64,000 bases of DNA, taken from assembly GCA_000499405.2 (NCBI GenBank), contig HG738138.1, forward strand, positions 2,046,001-2,110,000, written 5' to 3'. The first letter of the stretch is position 1. Each line of letters opens with the position of its first letter. The position numbers were made by a program, and so were the translations under genes. Positions 1 to 12,800 of this stretch are shown one piece after another. The DNA is from Onchocerca volvulus. Taxonomy: Eukaryota > Nematoda > Chromadorea > Rhabditida > Onchocercidae. The notes under the pieces are model-generated. The model saw only the letters and a program-made list of their open reading frames with translations, did no database searches and was not told the origin of the DNA.

Positions 1-3000
1 TTTCAGCGCATTCAGCTACTGATTCCTTTACATCTGCTACAAAGCGATGCCTAAAATCACCAAGAAAACATCACTGATAAAAGAAAAAAAAAAAAAAAAA
101 AAAAAAAAACGAAGCAAAGTTATTTCTCATCTCATCCACTTCATGTATGAAAAACGCTATGAATCATTTACCTGTCATCATCATTTTTCGAATTCAAATA
201 AATTTCTTGCCCATCAGGTAGTGTAATCATAATGCCATAATCATAGAAAGGAGTCTCGAACATGCTAACACGTACTCCCAACAACATCATCCACGTGCGC
301 AACACATACTGGCAACATGACTTCCTCTTTGAAGCCATTTTTGCAATCTACAATTGTCGAGTAATCCACAGATTATGCACAAGATTGAATGAAAGATCCT
401 GATCATGAAACAGTAGAACATAAAAACTTGAATTCCTGTAAACCACAACTCCTAAATTTTCTTGAAATGTTTCCTTCTTCTACGCAAAAAATTCCAAAAA
501 TATCTTTCCCAACTATAACGAAATATTCTGTAAAAAAAGACTATCATTTAATTGTTAAAAAATCGGATATTAAAAATTTACTAATAAAAGATCATTGAAC
601 AAAAAAACTTCTCGTTGATGAGCATTTGCTGGCTGCCGTTTATTGCGATCAATAATCTGGTTCAAACGACAATAACACACAAGGCGACGATGTGGTTCGA
701 CCAAGTTCTAAAAGCTTCTGATTAAGAAAGTGTTGATTTGCCTGATTAATAAAACCGTAAACATACTTTAAATCGAATTTTGAAGTCAAATTATCCAACT
801 TACTGGCTTATCCTTGCCAACTATGCTCTGATCAACCACTAAAACTTGCGACACATGATCCGATCCAGTGCTAAACGGTGAGTCACGAATTCGACGGTAA
901 ATACGAACCAACAGTGCCCTTAAAAATTGGATAACACAAAAGAAATTATATTAATAGAAAAATCAGATTTTTGCTACAAAAAATAACGCCTAATTTATCA
1001 AGCAATTTGCTTATCCATCGTTTCTTTTGATATAATTATTCAAAACTAATAGAAAATTGGCATTTCTAGAAGGAAATCACAAATGATTAACCTGTCGATA
1101 TCGTATCCTGCATCGATTCCACGTAAATTGTTGATAAAATCTCCTACTTTCATTTTCAGCGATGGTTTGATGCTAGGTGAATGAAGATCTGTGTTCAGCA
1201 TAACAATAGCGAATGCCAAGATAAATATTGTGTCCGCACTGTGAAAAAGCGCAACCTTATCAGGATTGCAGGTGGAATAATGTGCAGAAAACACCTGCAA
1301 CGAATTACAGTGGAAACAGATTCTTTAATGATATAAGAAAAAACTCGCTCGGTTTCACAACTTCATGATTTAAAGTAAACAGATTAAGGGGCATAAGCCG
1401 AAATTATTTCAAGCTATCAGAATCTCGCTTATTTCAATGTGTTTCTTGAAACAATAACATGATGCATTAGATATGATCAAATTTGTGAATAATCCTGCAT
1501 TGCAGTCCATCAAACTGAACCTATCTAATCCATTCATTTTAACAGGTAATTTATTTCAGAGAATATAACTCTGAATTACAAAGATAGACTAATACAGACC
1601 TGCATAATTCTCTCGATTTTCTGCGCTTCTCCTGGAAGACGAAAAAACGAAAGCGTATGCCTAAGAGCAATATCCACTTCCATTCCATGCAAATCAATCT
1701 GGTCAACGAAATGGCTAAAACTGATAACTGATTACCACGAAAAACAAAATAGAAAATGTGGATGATATTAAATAGTGAACCAATGATGTCTTTTGACATT
1801 TTTTACAATCACTTTACAACAGATTTATTTATTTAAATCCCTCAGCAACATTTAAGGATATCCATTTCACTTGGCTACTTTCAGCAGACAAGTCCAGTAA
1901 TTCTGTAATTTCCCTTCTCTAATTTAAATGATTCCAAACTACTGGTCGAACTCTGAATTCGAAGAAGTAAAGTAATTATCCCTTGGAAAGAAAAACATAT
2001 TATTAAGCTTACTTAAGAACAGAAGATTGAAAAGGATTGTGCAAGTGTCCAATGTATTCACCAATCATTTGTTTACTTAAACCACGACGATGCAATAATA
2101 AATTAGCAATAGCAAGCGAATTATCAGCAACAAAACCCCATTCAATGAGATATTGCACACCACGTGTAGGTTTCCTGAAATTGTTTCAAATAATTTTCTT
2201 TAATACCTAATTCGAACTTAATAAAGAGACATATGCATCCAATATTAATATTTGCAGTTTCTAAATCAAGTCTTCTCTCTCTCCATGCTTTTTGCAAGTT
2301 ATTTTTAGAGTATAGGACCCACTTATTAAAGAAATTGAGCGCTATTCTATATTGACGCCTTCTTCGCTGATCTAGTACGCCATGGGAATTCGATGAAGTG
2401 CTGCAAATAATACGCATATTAGACAGATAAGGAAATCAATAACAAATAACTTTTAAAATTTCTAATATTCTTCAGAAATTCCGAATATCAATCGAGTTCT
2501 ATCCAAGTCATGCCATGCGAGAAATTATATCCTATTATAAGTATTCCCTGCATACTATTTATTTGATAAAAATGATCCATTTGTTTCTCACTATTCAATC
2601 CTTGCTAATCAAAAGAGAAATGAGATTACCTGATCAGATCAAGAGTCTAAAATAAAACTAGCTGATCAATCATAGCTTCTGGTTTCCGAAGGAGTTATGT
2701 CTCAGAAGAGATATCATAACTGCTAACTGTGATAGAAATGGACTTCAACCTTGATCTTTCTGATAAAAGTAATCCTTCCGGCCACAAATCAGAATCTTGT
2801 TATATTTAAAATAAACATTAACCTAACAGGTTGACATGGTGTTGCATGTTTATCGAGGCGAGGAAGCGAATTTGAGTGATTACTACGCCCCGTAATTGCT
2901 GATGAGCGAGGAAGCCATACATGTGTTGCTGGATGCACCACATCTGTCACAATCCTAAATGGAAACATAGATCGAAAAATCTCTATTTAAAAAAAATCTC

Positions 3001-3896
3001 TCCTATTTCTGTCCTGACCATTTTCAATTCTATTCTCATCTTTAATAAGAAAAAACATTTGCAATTTTTCTGGAAAAAATTCTTTAGTTTTTTTTTTGAG
3101 AAATAAGTAGACAAACCTTCTCTGAGAAAGACGAGGCGACAAACATTCCACTGCAGAACGATGAGGTAAGTTATTGTCAAATTTAGCGTTTCCAATATTT
3201 TCTCCAATCGCCAACGGTACTTTACAGCCTCGTTCCGGTACCGATAAATTAATGCGTGGGGAACAATTCTTCGGCCTAAAACATAAAAAAGAATCCAGAA
3301 AACGACGAAGCTTATGACTCATGATTATCGTCCCAGCAATATTCCAATATCGCCTAATGAATCAATCTAGTTAGTTTAGGGCATCAAAATTTAAGTACAA
3401 GCGTACCTAACTGGTGCAACGGAAGGTCGATGAAGACATGCTTGAGCACTGGGTACATCTGTCAAAGATGTATTACGTTTCAAAACATCTTTATGTTCCT
3501 GTCCGCCAACATTTCTGGAACATACTGCACTATTTTGGATGGGTAATACTAGATGTTTCCATTGCTTCAACAAACAAGACTGACGGAATGCTCGTTGTAT
3601 TCGTGTGGCAGCTGTATGAGCGCGCAGACGGCCACCATAACGACGCTCCAATACCTTAAAAAAAGGAAAAAGATGCAGTAATATAATCGTAACATTGATA
3701 GTCAAATGGCTAGACGGTCAAGGATGAAAGTATATGCAAAATAACACCACAACATGTAAATTTCAATACATCATGATATTTTAGCATGTTAAGAGAAATC
3801 TCTCACCTGAAGTTGCCGACGACAAAGCTCGTCAGAAATTTCATAGCTTGTAAGCGCACGAACCGATATGGTAGGACCACGCCACTCACTCAACAT
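1..3896 (-). CDS. IQSEC/BRAG-type ARF guanine-nucleotide exchange factor, 3' end cut by window edge
   Basis: Exons on the minus strand: 3896-3807, 3654-3407, 3275-3117, 2954-2823, 2400-2323, 2174-2013, 1714-1600, 1294-1092, 918-804, 707-582, 347-172, 50-1 (continuing off the edge), about 551 codons in a continuous frame. Seen: an IQ calmodulin-binding motif ([11 protein letters not shown]) in the second exon. Then comes a full Sec7 domain with the catalytic glutamic-finger motif [12 protein letters not shown] and the ARF-binding block [16 protein letters not shown] domain begins at [19 protein letters not shown] and [14 protein letters not shown] blocks. This domain order and the spacing between Sec7 and PH match the IQSEC family, whose members activate ARF6-type GTPases at plasma membrane and synapse. 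The ATG at 3896 is the first in-frame one I can see; longer isoforms starting further upstream are likely. The PH domain and C-terminus lie outside the window. Confidence 0.93.
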
Positions 3897-5245
3897 TCAT
3901 CAACCCGATATTCTAATAATATTTCTTAATAATGACAACAATAACGAACTTATGATTTAATATGATAAATGCATATACACAAACATTATTCTCCATCTAG
4001 GGTTATTACTCAAATTTGAGTAGTAAAGACCGATGATAACGAACGCGAGTTATGGACCTAACAACAATACTGAACAAATTTTTAATACGTCATATGACTT
4101 AAGATGGAACTTGATTTCTTTTAATTCAAAAAATTCTTATTTGAAAACATTTCATACACAATCTGATCGATTGTAATCATCGAATGCGTAATGGTGTCGG
4201 CCGAGAAATTAGGCACCTACTACATTTGTGCAGTACTAGCTGGATAATGTGATATTTGTTGGATATACATGATATCTAGCAGATAAATGTGATAAACGAT
4301 GTGTACGTTTTCTCTCTTTCTAAGTGCCGCACTCGTTGTATATATCTAATGTCAGTTGGATATGTGTAATACTTGTTTAATGGGTCATTCACGGGATATA
4401 AATCTGTTATGACATAAAACTGATTGCAAATATCCAGTATGTTTCAGAAAAATAAAAATTAAATTTCTCGACAACTTTAAAATACACACGCAACACACGT
4501 AACACACGTAACGCAGGCCAACATTTATTCGACTTGAAATCAAGAACAACAACAACTGACCCAAGTCATCGGCCGATCGACCCAATCAATCATGCGTATA
4601 ATTAACCGCAAAACATCGCACTTCCCTGATCGTCTAGTCTATTAATCTTTTCTTTCATCCTCGATGTCTAGTTTACATATGTTTTATCTTCTACTCGTTG
4701 TCCATAACGAGAAAGTACTCTCACCAAAATCTATTCTCTTTTAGCTTATTTAAATAAAATATATAACGCCGAAATTTCGTTTAGTTTCAAGAGTTTAATG
4801 GTGTATGTAATATAAAGCACTACCCGACTTTTATTTGCCCTGAATTTTTCCGGATCGGAAATTCAAAACGGTTTTTCTTAGTTAATCTAATCCATTCTTT
4901 TTAATTTAAGGGATTTTTTTTTTTTTATTTTTTGCCACAAAGTCTTCCTAACGATTTTTATGCGTTTAATTTTCTTGCATTTTGTTAGAGTTTGACCGAT
5001 TTCCATTAATATTGATTGATCAATCTAATTGTACCGGAAAAACTTCAAAAATCTTAGGATCAAGTTTATTTCTGGCAATATTTACAGGATTAAAAATCTT
5101 CGTTAGCTTCTTTAAACAGATAATACACTTTAATTTTGTCATTTTACTTCCATCTTTTTCTGTTTCAGATGATAATACGTTAGTTTTCAATTTAGATAAT
5201 CTATTTCTAATTCATTCGTTTTCTTCAGTATTCAACTTATCATTC
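3897..5245. other. Divergent intergenic region between the ARF-GEF and release-factor genes
   Basis: About 1.35 kb with no supportable coding exon. It must hold the promoter of the plus-strand release factor and perhaps upstream exons or promoter of the minus-strand ARF-GEF. Around 4250-4390 there are loosely repeated short phrases of the form 'ggatat(a/g)t', and 4491-4513 holds a short run of ACACGTA-like units. A TTTTCTTCAG sequence at 5219-5228 lies 17 bases before the release-factor ATG and is a likely trans-splice acceptor. Confidence 0.6.
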
Positions 5246-7236
5246 ATGCTTTGGATACAACGAAGATTCTTAAGCCGTTGTGCCGATTTGCTTCGTACAG
5301 AAAGGGCAAGAACATATTTTCAACTTATATCCGATAAACTGAAAGCACTCCAGAACAACGGTGATGATGAGTCAAGGATTCATAATTCTGCTTCGATCAC
5401 ACACTTAGAAACTGTAACAACATTGGCTCATACATTTTACGATAAGTTGGAAATGCTCACACAGTTGGATAATCTTTTAAAAGGTTCGTCTATTTTATGA
5501 ATTTCATATACTTCGAATGCATTTTCTCAAAATATAAATTTCATCATTTAAAGAGGAAAGTGACTCAGAAATGCAAAAAATTGTCAAATCGGATAGTGAA
5601 CAATTAACAGAGGAATTGGATAATGTTGTGAACGAATTAACCGATGCTGTGATACCTGTTACCGAATATGATTCACTGAATAACTGCCAACTAGAAATCA
5701 CTCCGTTGGTCATTATTTAATTACCTTGCTTCAAAATTTACTCTCATAATTTTGGAATGCTTGTTATTTCGTTAAAAATTATTTTTTTCAAAAGATTTCT
5801 ACATTTACATTCCACAGTTGATAAAATAGATTTTGTTTTATATTAATCAAGCGTCAGTTTAGATTTGAATTTTATTTTGCGGCTTGCCCGAAATCACAAT
5901 AAACTATACTTCTTATAGAGGTGTGGGAGGTATTGAAGCATCTCTGTTTGCATCCGAATTAGCTCAAATGTACCACAATTACGCGCAATTTATGAAGTGG
6001 AAGTGGACGCCTTATCAAATGGATGCTTCACCATCAGGTAAATTAAATTTCAATGAAAATAAAGTCAAGAACATTTTCGAACAGTTCACTTCTTTCACTT
6101 TGCTTTGTAGGAGGCATACGTAGTGCTATAGTTTTTGTGCGAGGTAACGAAGCATTTCGAATGTTACGTTATGAAGCCGGTGTTCATCGTGTACAGAGGT
6201 TTCCGATAACGGATAAAACACGCATGCACACGAGTACATCTGTTGTAACTGTTCTTCCGGAACCAGAAAAGGTCTATCTTCTTCCTGCAATTCGCATATC
6301 CTTTTAAACAAACTGCATTTTTTTATTTCCGTCACGTGTTATAAATTGGAAGATTTTTCGGTTCATCCAAATTCAGTAAATTGTAGATTAACAATCCTTT
6401 CGTTTTACAATCGAATAAGATCATTTTGAATTTGTTTTACAATTCGAAAAATTTTTAAATGTAGGAGATTGTAGATGTAAAATATTTTCAGATAGAAGCT
6501 TGCGTGACACCAGCTGATGTAAAAGTAGAAACAATGAGAGCTTCGGGTCCTGGTGGTCAGAATGTCAATCAACGATCTACGGCGGTCCGATTAACTCATC
6601 GTGAAACAGGTATAACAGTACATTGCATGGATGAAAGGACGCAATATTCTAATATGGAAGTATGACTTTGTACTCTTTATACTTTTTTTTAAATTTCTTT
6701 CTCGTGTTACCAATGATTACATAATATAATCTATCAAATAAATGCAAAAGAAATTTGAACATTTACTTAGCTTTGTAATTCCTAATCCCATGTTAAACTA
6801 CATCTTTTCCCCATGTCATTTAAAGTTTAACGTTTAGATAGCGTACAAACGATTAGCTGCGATACTGTTACAGCGGAAACTTGACGAAACACAGAAACAG
6901 TACTCATCATCCAGAAAATTACAAGTAAGTCATAATTCGATGTATAAAAATCAAGTTAATATGTTTCCGTATCGCAAATTTTTGATTACTACAGAAATAT
7001 TTTAGGTAGGAACTAAGGCACGAGCCGAAAAAGTACGAACATACAATTTCAAAGATGATCAAGTCACAGATCACCGTTTGGGTAAAGCTTGGCAAGGTGT
7101 TGCAAATGTTATGAAAGGAAACAGTGTTTTAGATCAAATAATTCAGTCTCTGGATGAAATGTCAAAAGCTCAGTACTTAAAAGAAATCTTGAGCGCCGAA
7201 GATTATAGTACCAAACACTCTAGTTCTAATGTTTAA
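5246..7236 (+). CDS. Mitochondrial peptide chain release factor, class I (mtRF1/mtRF1L type)
   Basis: Seven exons: 5246-5483, 5554-5704, 5919-6037, 6111-6271, 6492-6659, 6838-6924, 7006-7236; 384 residues, all junctions in frame. The protein hydrolyses peptidyl-tRNA when a stop codon sits in the ribosomal A site, here in mitochondria. Seen: [10 protein letters not shown], the family's domain 2 signature. HRVQRFPIT contains the PxT stop-codon-reading tripeptide (P201-I-T203), which marks the UAA/UAG-reading RF1 branch rather than RF2. [12 protein letters not shown] carries the catalytic GGQ (244-246). The C-terminal block [15 protein letters not shown] is also typical. A leading stretch [12 protein letters not shown] is short, basic and hydrophobic, consistent with mitochondrial import. 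An AATAAA lies only 12 bases after the stop codon. The acceptor of exon 2 (TTTAAAG) is weak but gives the right frame. Confidence 0.94.
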
Positions 7237-7247
7237 ACTTAGGAAGC

Positions 7248-7253
7248 AATAAA
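7248..7253 (+). terminator. Polyadenylation signal of the release-factor gene
   Basis: AATAAA, starting 12 bases after the TAA stop at 7236. This implies a very short 3' UTR. Confidence 0.7.
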
Positions 7254-7956
7254 CATTTATATCTACTTTTATACAGCGTTGAATTATAATTTTTGCAAGG
7301 TAACGAATTTAAGGGGCCATCCAAGTATTATGAATCCAAAGGATTATAAATTTGTTTCATTAGATTTCGAAATATATAGTAAATGTTTGGCTAAGTTAAG
7401 TAAAAGTAGCGTGAAATAGAAGGTTTCAAACTTTTTTCTGAAATCAAATTTCACTGAAGAAGAAACGGTTTCTTGGAGCTGGATTTTTTTTTTTTTTAAA
7501 AACTGAGTTTCTATAAATTTGACTAATTTACTTTAAAACCAGGATTTACTGTAACTTGCGGAACAGAGCAACAAACCGGAGTTAATATATAATAACTTAA
7601 AAGAGATAAAAGTTGCTTATTGAGATAACAGCATTTAACGGTATCAACAATGAGTTTAAAAAAATCAGTCTGTTCCTCGAAAATATGGAAATATAAGTTC
7701 ATAAAAAAATTGGACATAAAATTATATAAAATAGAAATAAAATAAAGAAAATAAATCCAGAAAATTAAAATTTTTTGTAATTTTATACTTTTCTTAAAAA
7801 TATGAAATTAAAATTAAACAAAACCACAAAATTGAGAATTTCAAGAAAGTACAAAGATGGGGTTGGTCATCGTTGCCCATACTTTTCGACTGATATTAGT
7901 CCTATTTCTGACATTAAGGAAATCTGCTAACATAATACTGAATTGTTGGGAAATAT

Positions 7957-7962
7957 TTTATT
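7957..7962 (-). terminator. Polyadenylation signal of the mS37 gene
   Basis: AATAAA on the minus strand, 32 bases beyond the mS37 stop codon. Confidence 0.65.
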
Positions 7963-7993
7963 TACACTTAACATTATAAGTTTTCCGTTCATT

Positions 7994-9189
7994 TCAATTG
8001 GCTTTTCCATATTTATTCTTCCGATGGAAGATATCATCTGCATATGACTGATTCGGCAATCGCTTCAGTGCTTTATATGGATACTGGCCTAGCTGAGGCT
8101 GTGGATATTTCTTCATTAAGTTGTTCATCTGATGCTTGGTCAAAACTGTCTTCCCATCGGTAGTACCGTCAAGCATACCCTAAAACATTTCATCCTTTTC
8201 CATGTGAAACCGGTGAGTGACGTGGAAGATAATGTGAGCATGAATGAGTTAGAAATTGAATGAAAGAGATATCTTACCTTCTTTGCGGCCTCAGCAAATT
8301 CCTTATTTGCTTTGTAGGTTCTATCCACGCAAGCCATATAATCTCGATTGAAGTCTACGCAAGGTAAGTTGTCGTATTCCCATTTTTTCAAGCAATCGAA
8401 AAGGGCTTGCAGCTCTTTCGTACAAGTTTCCCCTGCAAATTTCATAAAAGTTCTATGTAAGTATTTTATAGCTTGAGAAATTAAAGACATATATTGAAAC
8501 AAAGAGCAGACGCTGGAATAAGTTAATGGAAAAAACCAAGCAAACTAACAGAGATATGAAAATTTTGGAGAATGAATATAGGCTGTTATAAATATCTCAA
8601 AAACAGGATGATGCAATCAAGTATTCGACATCCCTCTAAGCTCTTGAAAGGAAAAAACCTCTCTATTCTTCTGTGAATTCAGATTCAAAAACAAAAATAT
8701 AAGTTTCTACATCACTGTGTAAAAATCGAAAGAATACAGCAAAATTCCAGACATAAAGTCATCATTCCGTTTCTCAGAAGAAATCGTTCTGTATATAGCA
8801 GAACATACAAATGAAGATGAAAGTAATCGGGAAAAAGTAGACGAAGGATCATGGTAAAAGGAAGTGTAGAGTCAAGAAAGAAATGATAAGATTAAGGGAC
8901 AAAGAAATTTAACATTAAGGAAAAAGTAACAAGAAGTCAAGGAAGGAACACAAGATGACGGAATAAGACAATTAACAATAAGAAAAAAAAAAAAACAGCA
9001 TATAAAGTGAGCGTCGATATCATAAATACAAATGAAAATCAAACCTCGTGGTTTCGTATAATTGCTCATTATAAAATTCGTAGATTTTAACGGAATAAAT
9101 TCTTTAAATTGCAACTGATCATTCTTTGCAAACTTGGTCTTAACTGCTATCTTGAAATTGCTTCTCGAAAGCGATGATGTAAATTGCAT
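7994..9189 (-). CDS. Small mitochondrial ribosomal subunit protein mS37 (CHCHD1-like)
   Basis: Three exons, 9189-9045, 8432-8278 and 8179-7994, giving 161 residues in frame. Seen: a CHCH fold with a twin CX9C motif, C52-x9-C62 and C73-x9-C83, which normally forms two disulfides after import by the MIA40 pathway. After it comes a segment HQMNNLMKKYPQPQLGQYPY. That matches the position and character of the C-terminal NKLNKLLQRFPNKPY segment of human CHCHD1. The N-terminal block FIPLKSTNFIMSNYTKPR matches the basic leader seen before the CHCH in that family. In the animal mitoribosome mS37 sits near the small-subunit head and platform. The worm protein is about 40 residues longer than human CHCHD1, with a basic C-terminal extension. 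The ATG at 9189 is the only one in frame at the 5' end of the exon. Confidence 0.88.
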
Positions 9190-9873
9190 CGTCCTTCGTT
9201 ATCAAAATTTGAACAAAATTATTGCATTTGTGCTAATTTCCACGAACTAATCTCTGAAACAAAATAATGATACACAGGAAATTACCGAAAAATCATACTA
9301 AAAAGCAATTTTTAAACAAAATTCCAGGATATCTTACCGACACCAATCATAGATAAAACAATCACGTTTCACCGGGAACACGCGACCGGTTTCATGATGG
9401 CCCCGTCAGAGTAACACAAAACGTTGCAATCAAATATGATGGTTCAGACCTCTGAAATCGTCGTTAATAGCCCTGGTAGTAATAAGGTTCCGGGTATCTA
9501 GTGGTGTGGTGCTGGTGAGTTTCCGGGGAGCGGTAGATATGGTGCTGGTAAGTTTATGGATATCCGATGAATATGGTATCGCTGAGTTTCGGGCTGATAA
9601 GGAATTCTGTAGAGAAGGATTCAGATTTATCTAAACGTGTAAAATAAAGAAAGGAGTGTGGATTGTAAATTATTTTCTTTTTTTTTTTTTTAATGTTTGG
9701 AACGAACTAAAAAACTATCATCTTTAGATCATCCATTCACACAAGATTTATTAAGCAAAACCGAGATATGTTATTTGTCAAATATCAATCTTATCATCTT
9801 AGGATGCTAACATACATTCCCATAGTGAACCATAAATCCATTTTATCATGCTGATAGTGGACTACATTTACAG
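9190..9873. other. Divergent intergenic region between mS37 and the two-pass membrane protein gene
   Basis: No coding exon is supportable. It contains a degenerate three-copy tandem repeat (9507-9593) and a T15 run near 9680. The plus-strand side ends in ACATTTACAG directly before the next gene's ATG, a likely trans-splice acceptor. Confidence 0.6.
9507..9593 (+). repeat. Degenerate tandem repeat, about 32-bp unit, three copies
   Basis: Copies begin near 9507 (TGGTGCTGGTGAGTTTCCGG), 9539 (ATGGTGCTGGTAAGTTTATG) and 9572 (ATGGTATCGCTGAGTTTCGG). The unit is G+T rich on this strand, unlike its A/T-rich surroundings. Confidence 0.6.
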
Positions 9874-12800
9874 ATGCCGAAACCGCGTCAAAATTTCGTA
9901 GACCCCAATGCGGAACGAGTTCGAACTCACTTGTTTTTTTCATCCAAAGTACTACGCAATCCTTCGAGACGAAGACGACGTACTCGTAGTAAGTTTGAAG
10001 TAAAAATTAAGCAGGTCATAGAATGCATTTTTTTTTTTTAACACACGACAGCAAAGTAGAACATGTGACAGTTCATGGAGTCAGATCGGATGAAACTATT
10101 ATTATTGATAATCCAAAAACTTTTCGGTACAAATTGCTACTATTCTTGTGAATTGCAGATAAATTACACCAACTGATGCATCGTAAGGATGAAATGGTGC
10201 AAACGGCACCTGCCGAATCAGACCCAACAGTGTGGTCCGGTAATCAACGAATACTTCATTTCGGGCCCATGGCACAACGTGATCCGTTTTTCTACTATTA
10301 TCCAAAGGGATGGGATGTAATGTATCCGGCACACTTCGGTTTTTTTCCTTATCGGGCAACGTATGGATTTTTTTCTTGTCTATTTCTTTTAATAGATGTG
10401 TTTTCTTAGGATGCATTATTTAGTGTTGATGTATTTTACTAACATCACTAAAGAAACTAAAGGAAAGAGAAAGGGAAAGAATTTAGGTATCGATTAACTT
10501 CTTTCGAAATTGAGAGAGCAAATGTGTTAGTGGGCTTTGATTTCCAAATCTATGTAAGCAGTCAATTTTTGTAACAAATTTTAAAATTGCTGACTTTTTT
10601 TGAAGTTTATTTTGCAAAAGAAGTTGTCTTTCAATTTCATTTTGATTTTTATTATACGGGTGTCTTTTTAGAGTCTTTTTGCAAATTAAAGACGGCCCTC
10701 TCTTTCTCTTCCTATGCTTTCTTACGTAACTCCTTTGCTGAGGACTATTTATCATCGTTCAATGACGACATAGTCAAAAAAAGCTTCATTTCAAATTTCA
10801 GTAAACTGTAGCGTATGCTCCAGAAATTTGATTTTAAATACTTACTGACTATAGTGAAGTTGTTTAAACGTTCTAGACATGACATATGGGAGTGATTATA
10901 AGACCGTAAATTACTTACATAAGTTTCCGATTTTTTACTATTGAAGATAAAGCTGGGAGATCTCAACAAAAATGAGAATGACATTAGGTATGTGAATTAG
11001 TTCCCCTTATTTACTATTGAAGATAAAGGCGGGGAATCAGAGATAAAGATGAGAATTAAATACCGTATCGTAACATTCATTTTTATTCATTGTAAGTGAT
11101 GAATCGTAGAAATTTTCTGCAATAAGTACTTTGATTATTCGAATATGCTAAAATTCGGTTTCTCTAACAGTGACCAGGCAGAGTTTCAGAATAGAATCCT
11201 GCACAAAAATGAGCTCATTATTATTCGTATAAAATTTCTGTCTCATTTCCTCTTCCTCTAAATCGACAGTTAGACCTTCTACAATAATTTTGATTAAAAC
11301 TTATTGAAAAAATTGTTTTTTTATTTGCATACTGAATGGTTTAAAATGCAGTTTTCAACAACTAATTTTTCTAATGCATTTCATTTTTAATCGACTAACG
11401 TATTTTATGATATTGTCATACTAACGAAAATGTTAGGAAATGTTTATAGATTTCAGATTTTCTGAACGATTTCCGTGAAATTTATTCTTCGCATGCTATT
11501 GCCGTGATTTCATACGTGATGTGTACAGCATGATCAAACGTCAGTTTTCATCTCCCTTTTTGTGGATAATATCTTAACTGTGAGCGAATCTGACGGAATA
11601 AATTTTAATCATATTGTTTTGTTTTCATTTTATAGGAAATTTCGAGGATCTTCATCTGCGATTTGCATAAGCGCATTTGGCACCTTCTTGTCTTTAGGCG
11701 GTGCTTTAATGTTGCTTTTGGCACATTTCTCAATGGATAATTCCCCGCTCTTTAATTTGGAATATTATTATCAAAAACCGATACAATTAGCTGGTTCAGT
11801 TTTTCTCATTTGTGGTGGTATCCTCGTGCTTGTATCACTCCTCTGTATAATATTATCGGTTAAGGTTCGTTCTAGAAATCATTTCTGTATTTTTTTTTAT
11901 TAAAAAAAAAAATTAAAAAAAAAAAGAGCACTTTTGTTATAAAGTATTCCTCTGTCGGATGTGGCTTAAATGTGTTATTCTGTTTAGATTTTGGATGAGG
12001 ATATCAGTGCCGAACTTGGACGGCGGCCACGTTTCACAATTTTGAAGCAAACTGTAAGAGTATGTTTTTATGTTTCTATTAACTTCCATGCGCTTCTATT
12101 AACATTTTTTCTTTTTATTCTTTCAAATAAAAAGAATTTAAATGATCCTAATTTACTCCAGAATGACAAAAACGGTCCTTTACAAATGCATAAAAGTTTA
12201 CTGAAAATGTCTATTAACTAAAGCATATTAAAATGCCTTTTAAAGTAACGCATATTAAAGTAAAGATTGTACTTTAATATGCTTTAAACGTTTGTCTATT
12301 AACGAAAATATAATTTCCAGAATTCGTACATATCTAAAAGAAATTTTCCTTGCTTTCTTTATACTTATGCTTTCAATTAATTGTGATATTTACGGAACCT
12401 GTTCGTATTTACGAAAAGTCTCCTTATCAGTCGATACCACCACCAGCATATCCAGTTTTGGAAAACAAATATACTCAGATGACGGTGTTTAGTCCGAAAT
12501 CAGAATTGAAATTATATCCTCCTGTGTTAGTCATTTATTAAATAAGCTAGTTTTTATATCGGTCAAGTAATTATTCTTTTTCCTATGCATTATATGTTTA
12601 TTCGAAAATAGAATTTTTTTTTTTGAAAACATTTAAGTACTAAATGAAATTGACAAATGTTTTTATCAATTCGTTGTCTGTATTAGTCAGTGGATAGATG
12701 GATGGAATGTCTTGGGATTGGCACTGTGAATAACTATTGAGATAATGGCACCTTGACAGTGATGTTTTCACCATGATTTTGTGTGCGATCAAGTTAATAT

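Larger units (their letters stand above)
7237..7993. other. Short convergent intergenic region
   Basis: The plus-strand release factor and minus-strand mS37 genes point at each other here. Apart from the two polyadenylation signals the stretch is plain A/T-rich sequence with a T11 run near 7485 and no conserved coding signal. Confidence 0.6.

Noticed and set aside
4982..5245. N-terminal extension of the release-factor exon from 4982
   Set aside because: Hydrophobic T-rich translation with no family match; the ATG at 5246 follows a good acceptor and fits the family start.
10361..10409. Terminal codons of a stand-alone 121-residue gene ending at 10409
   Set aside because: The codons after 10360 look like intron (GTATGG then a T-rich run), and the next exon joins in frame.
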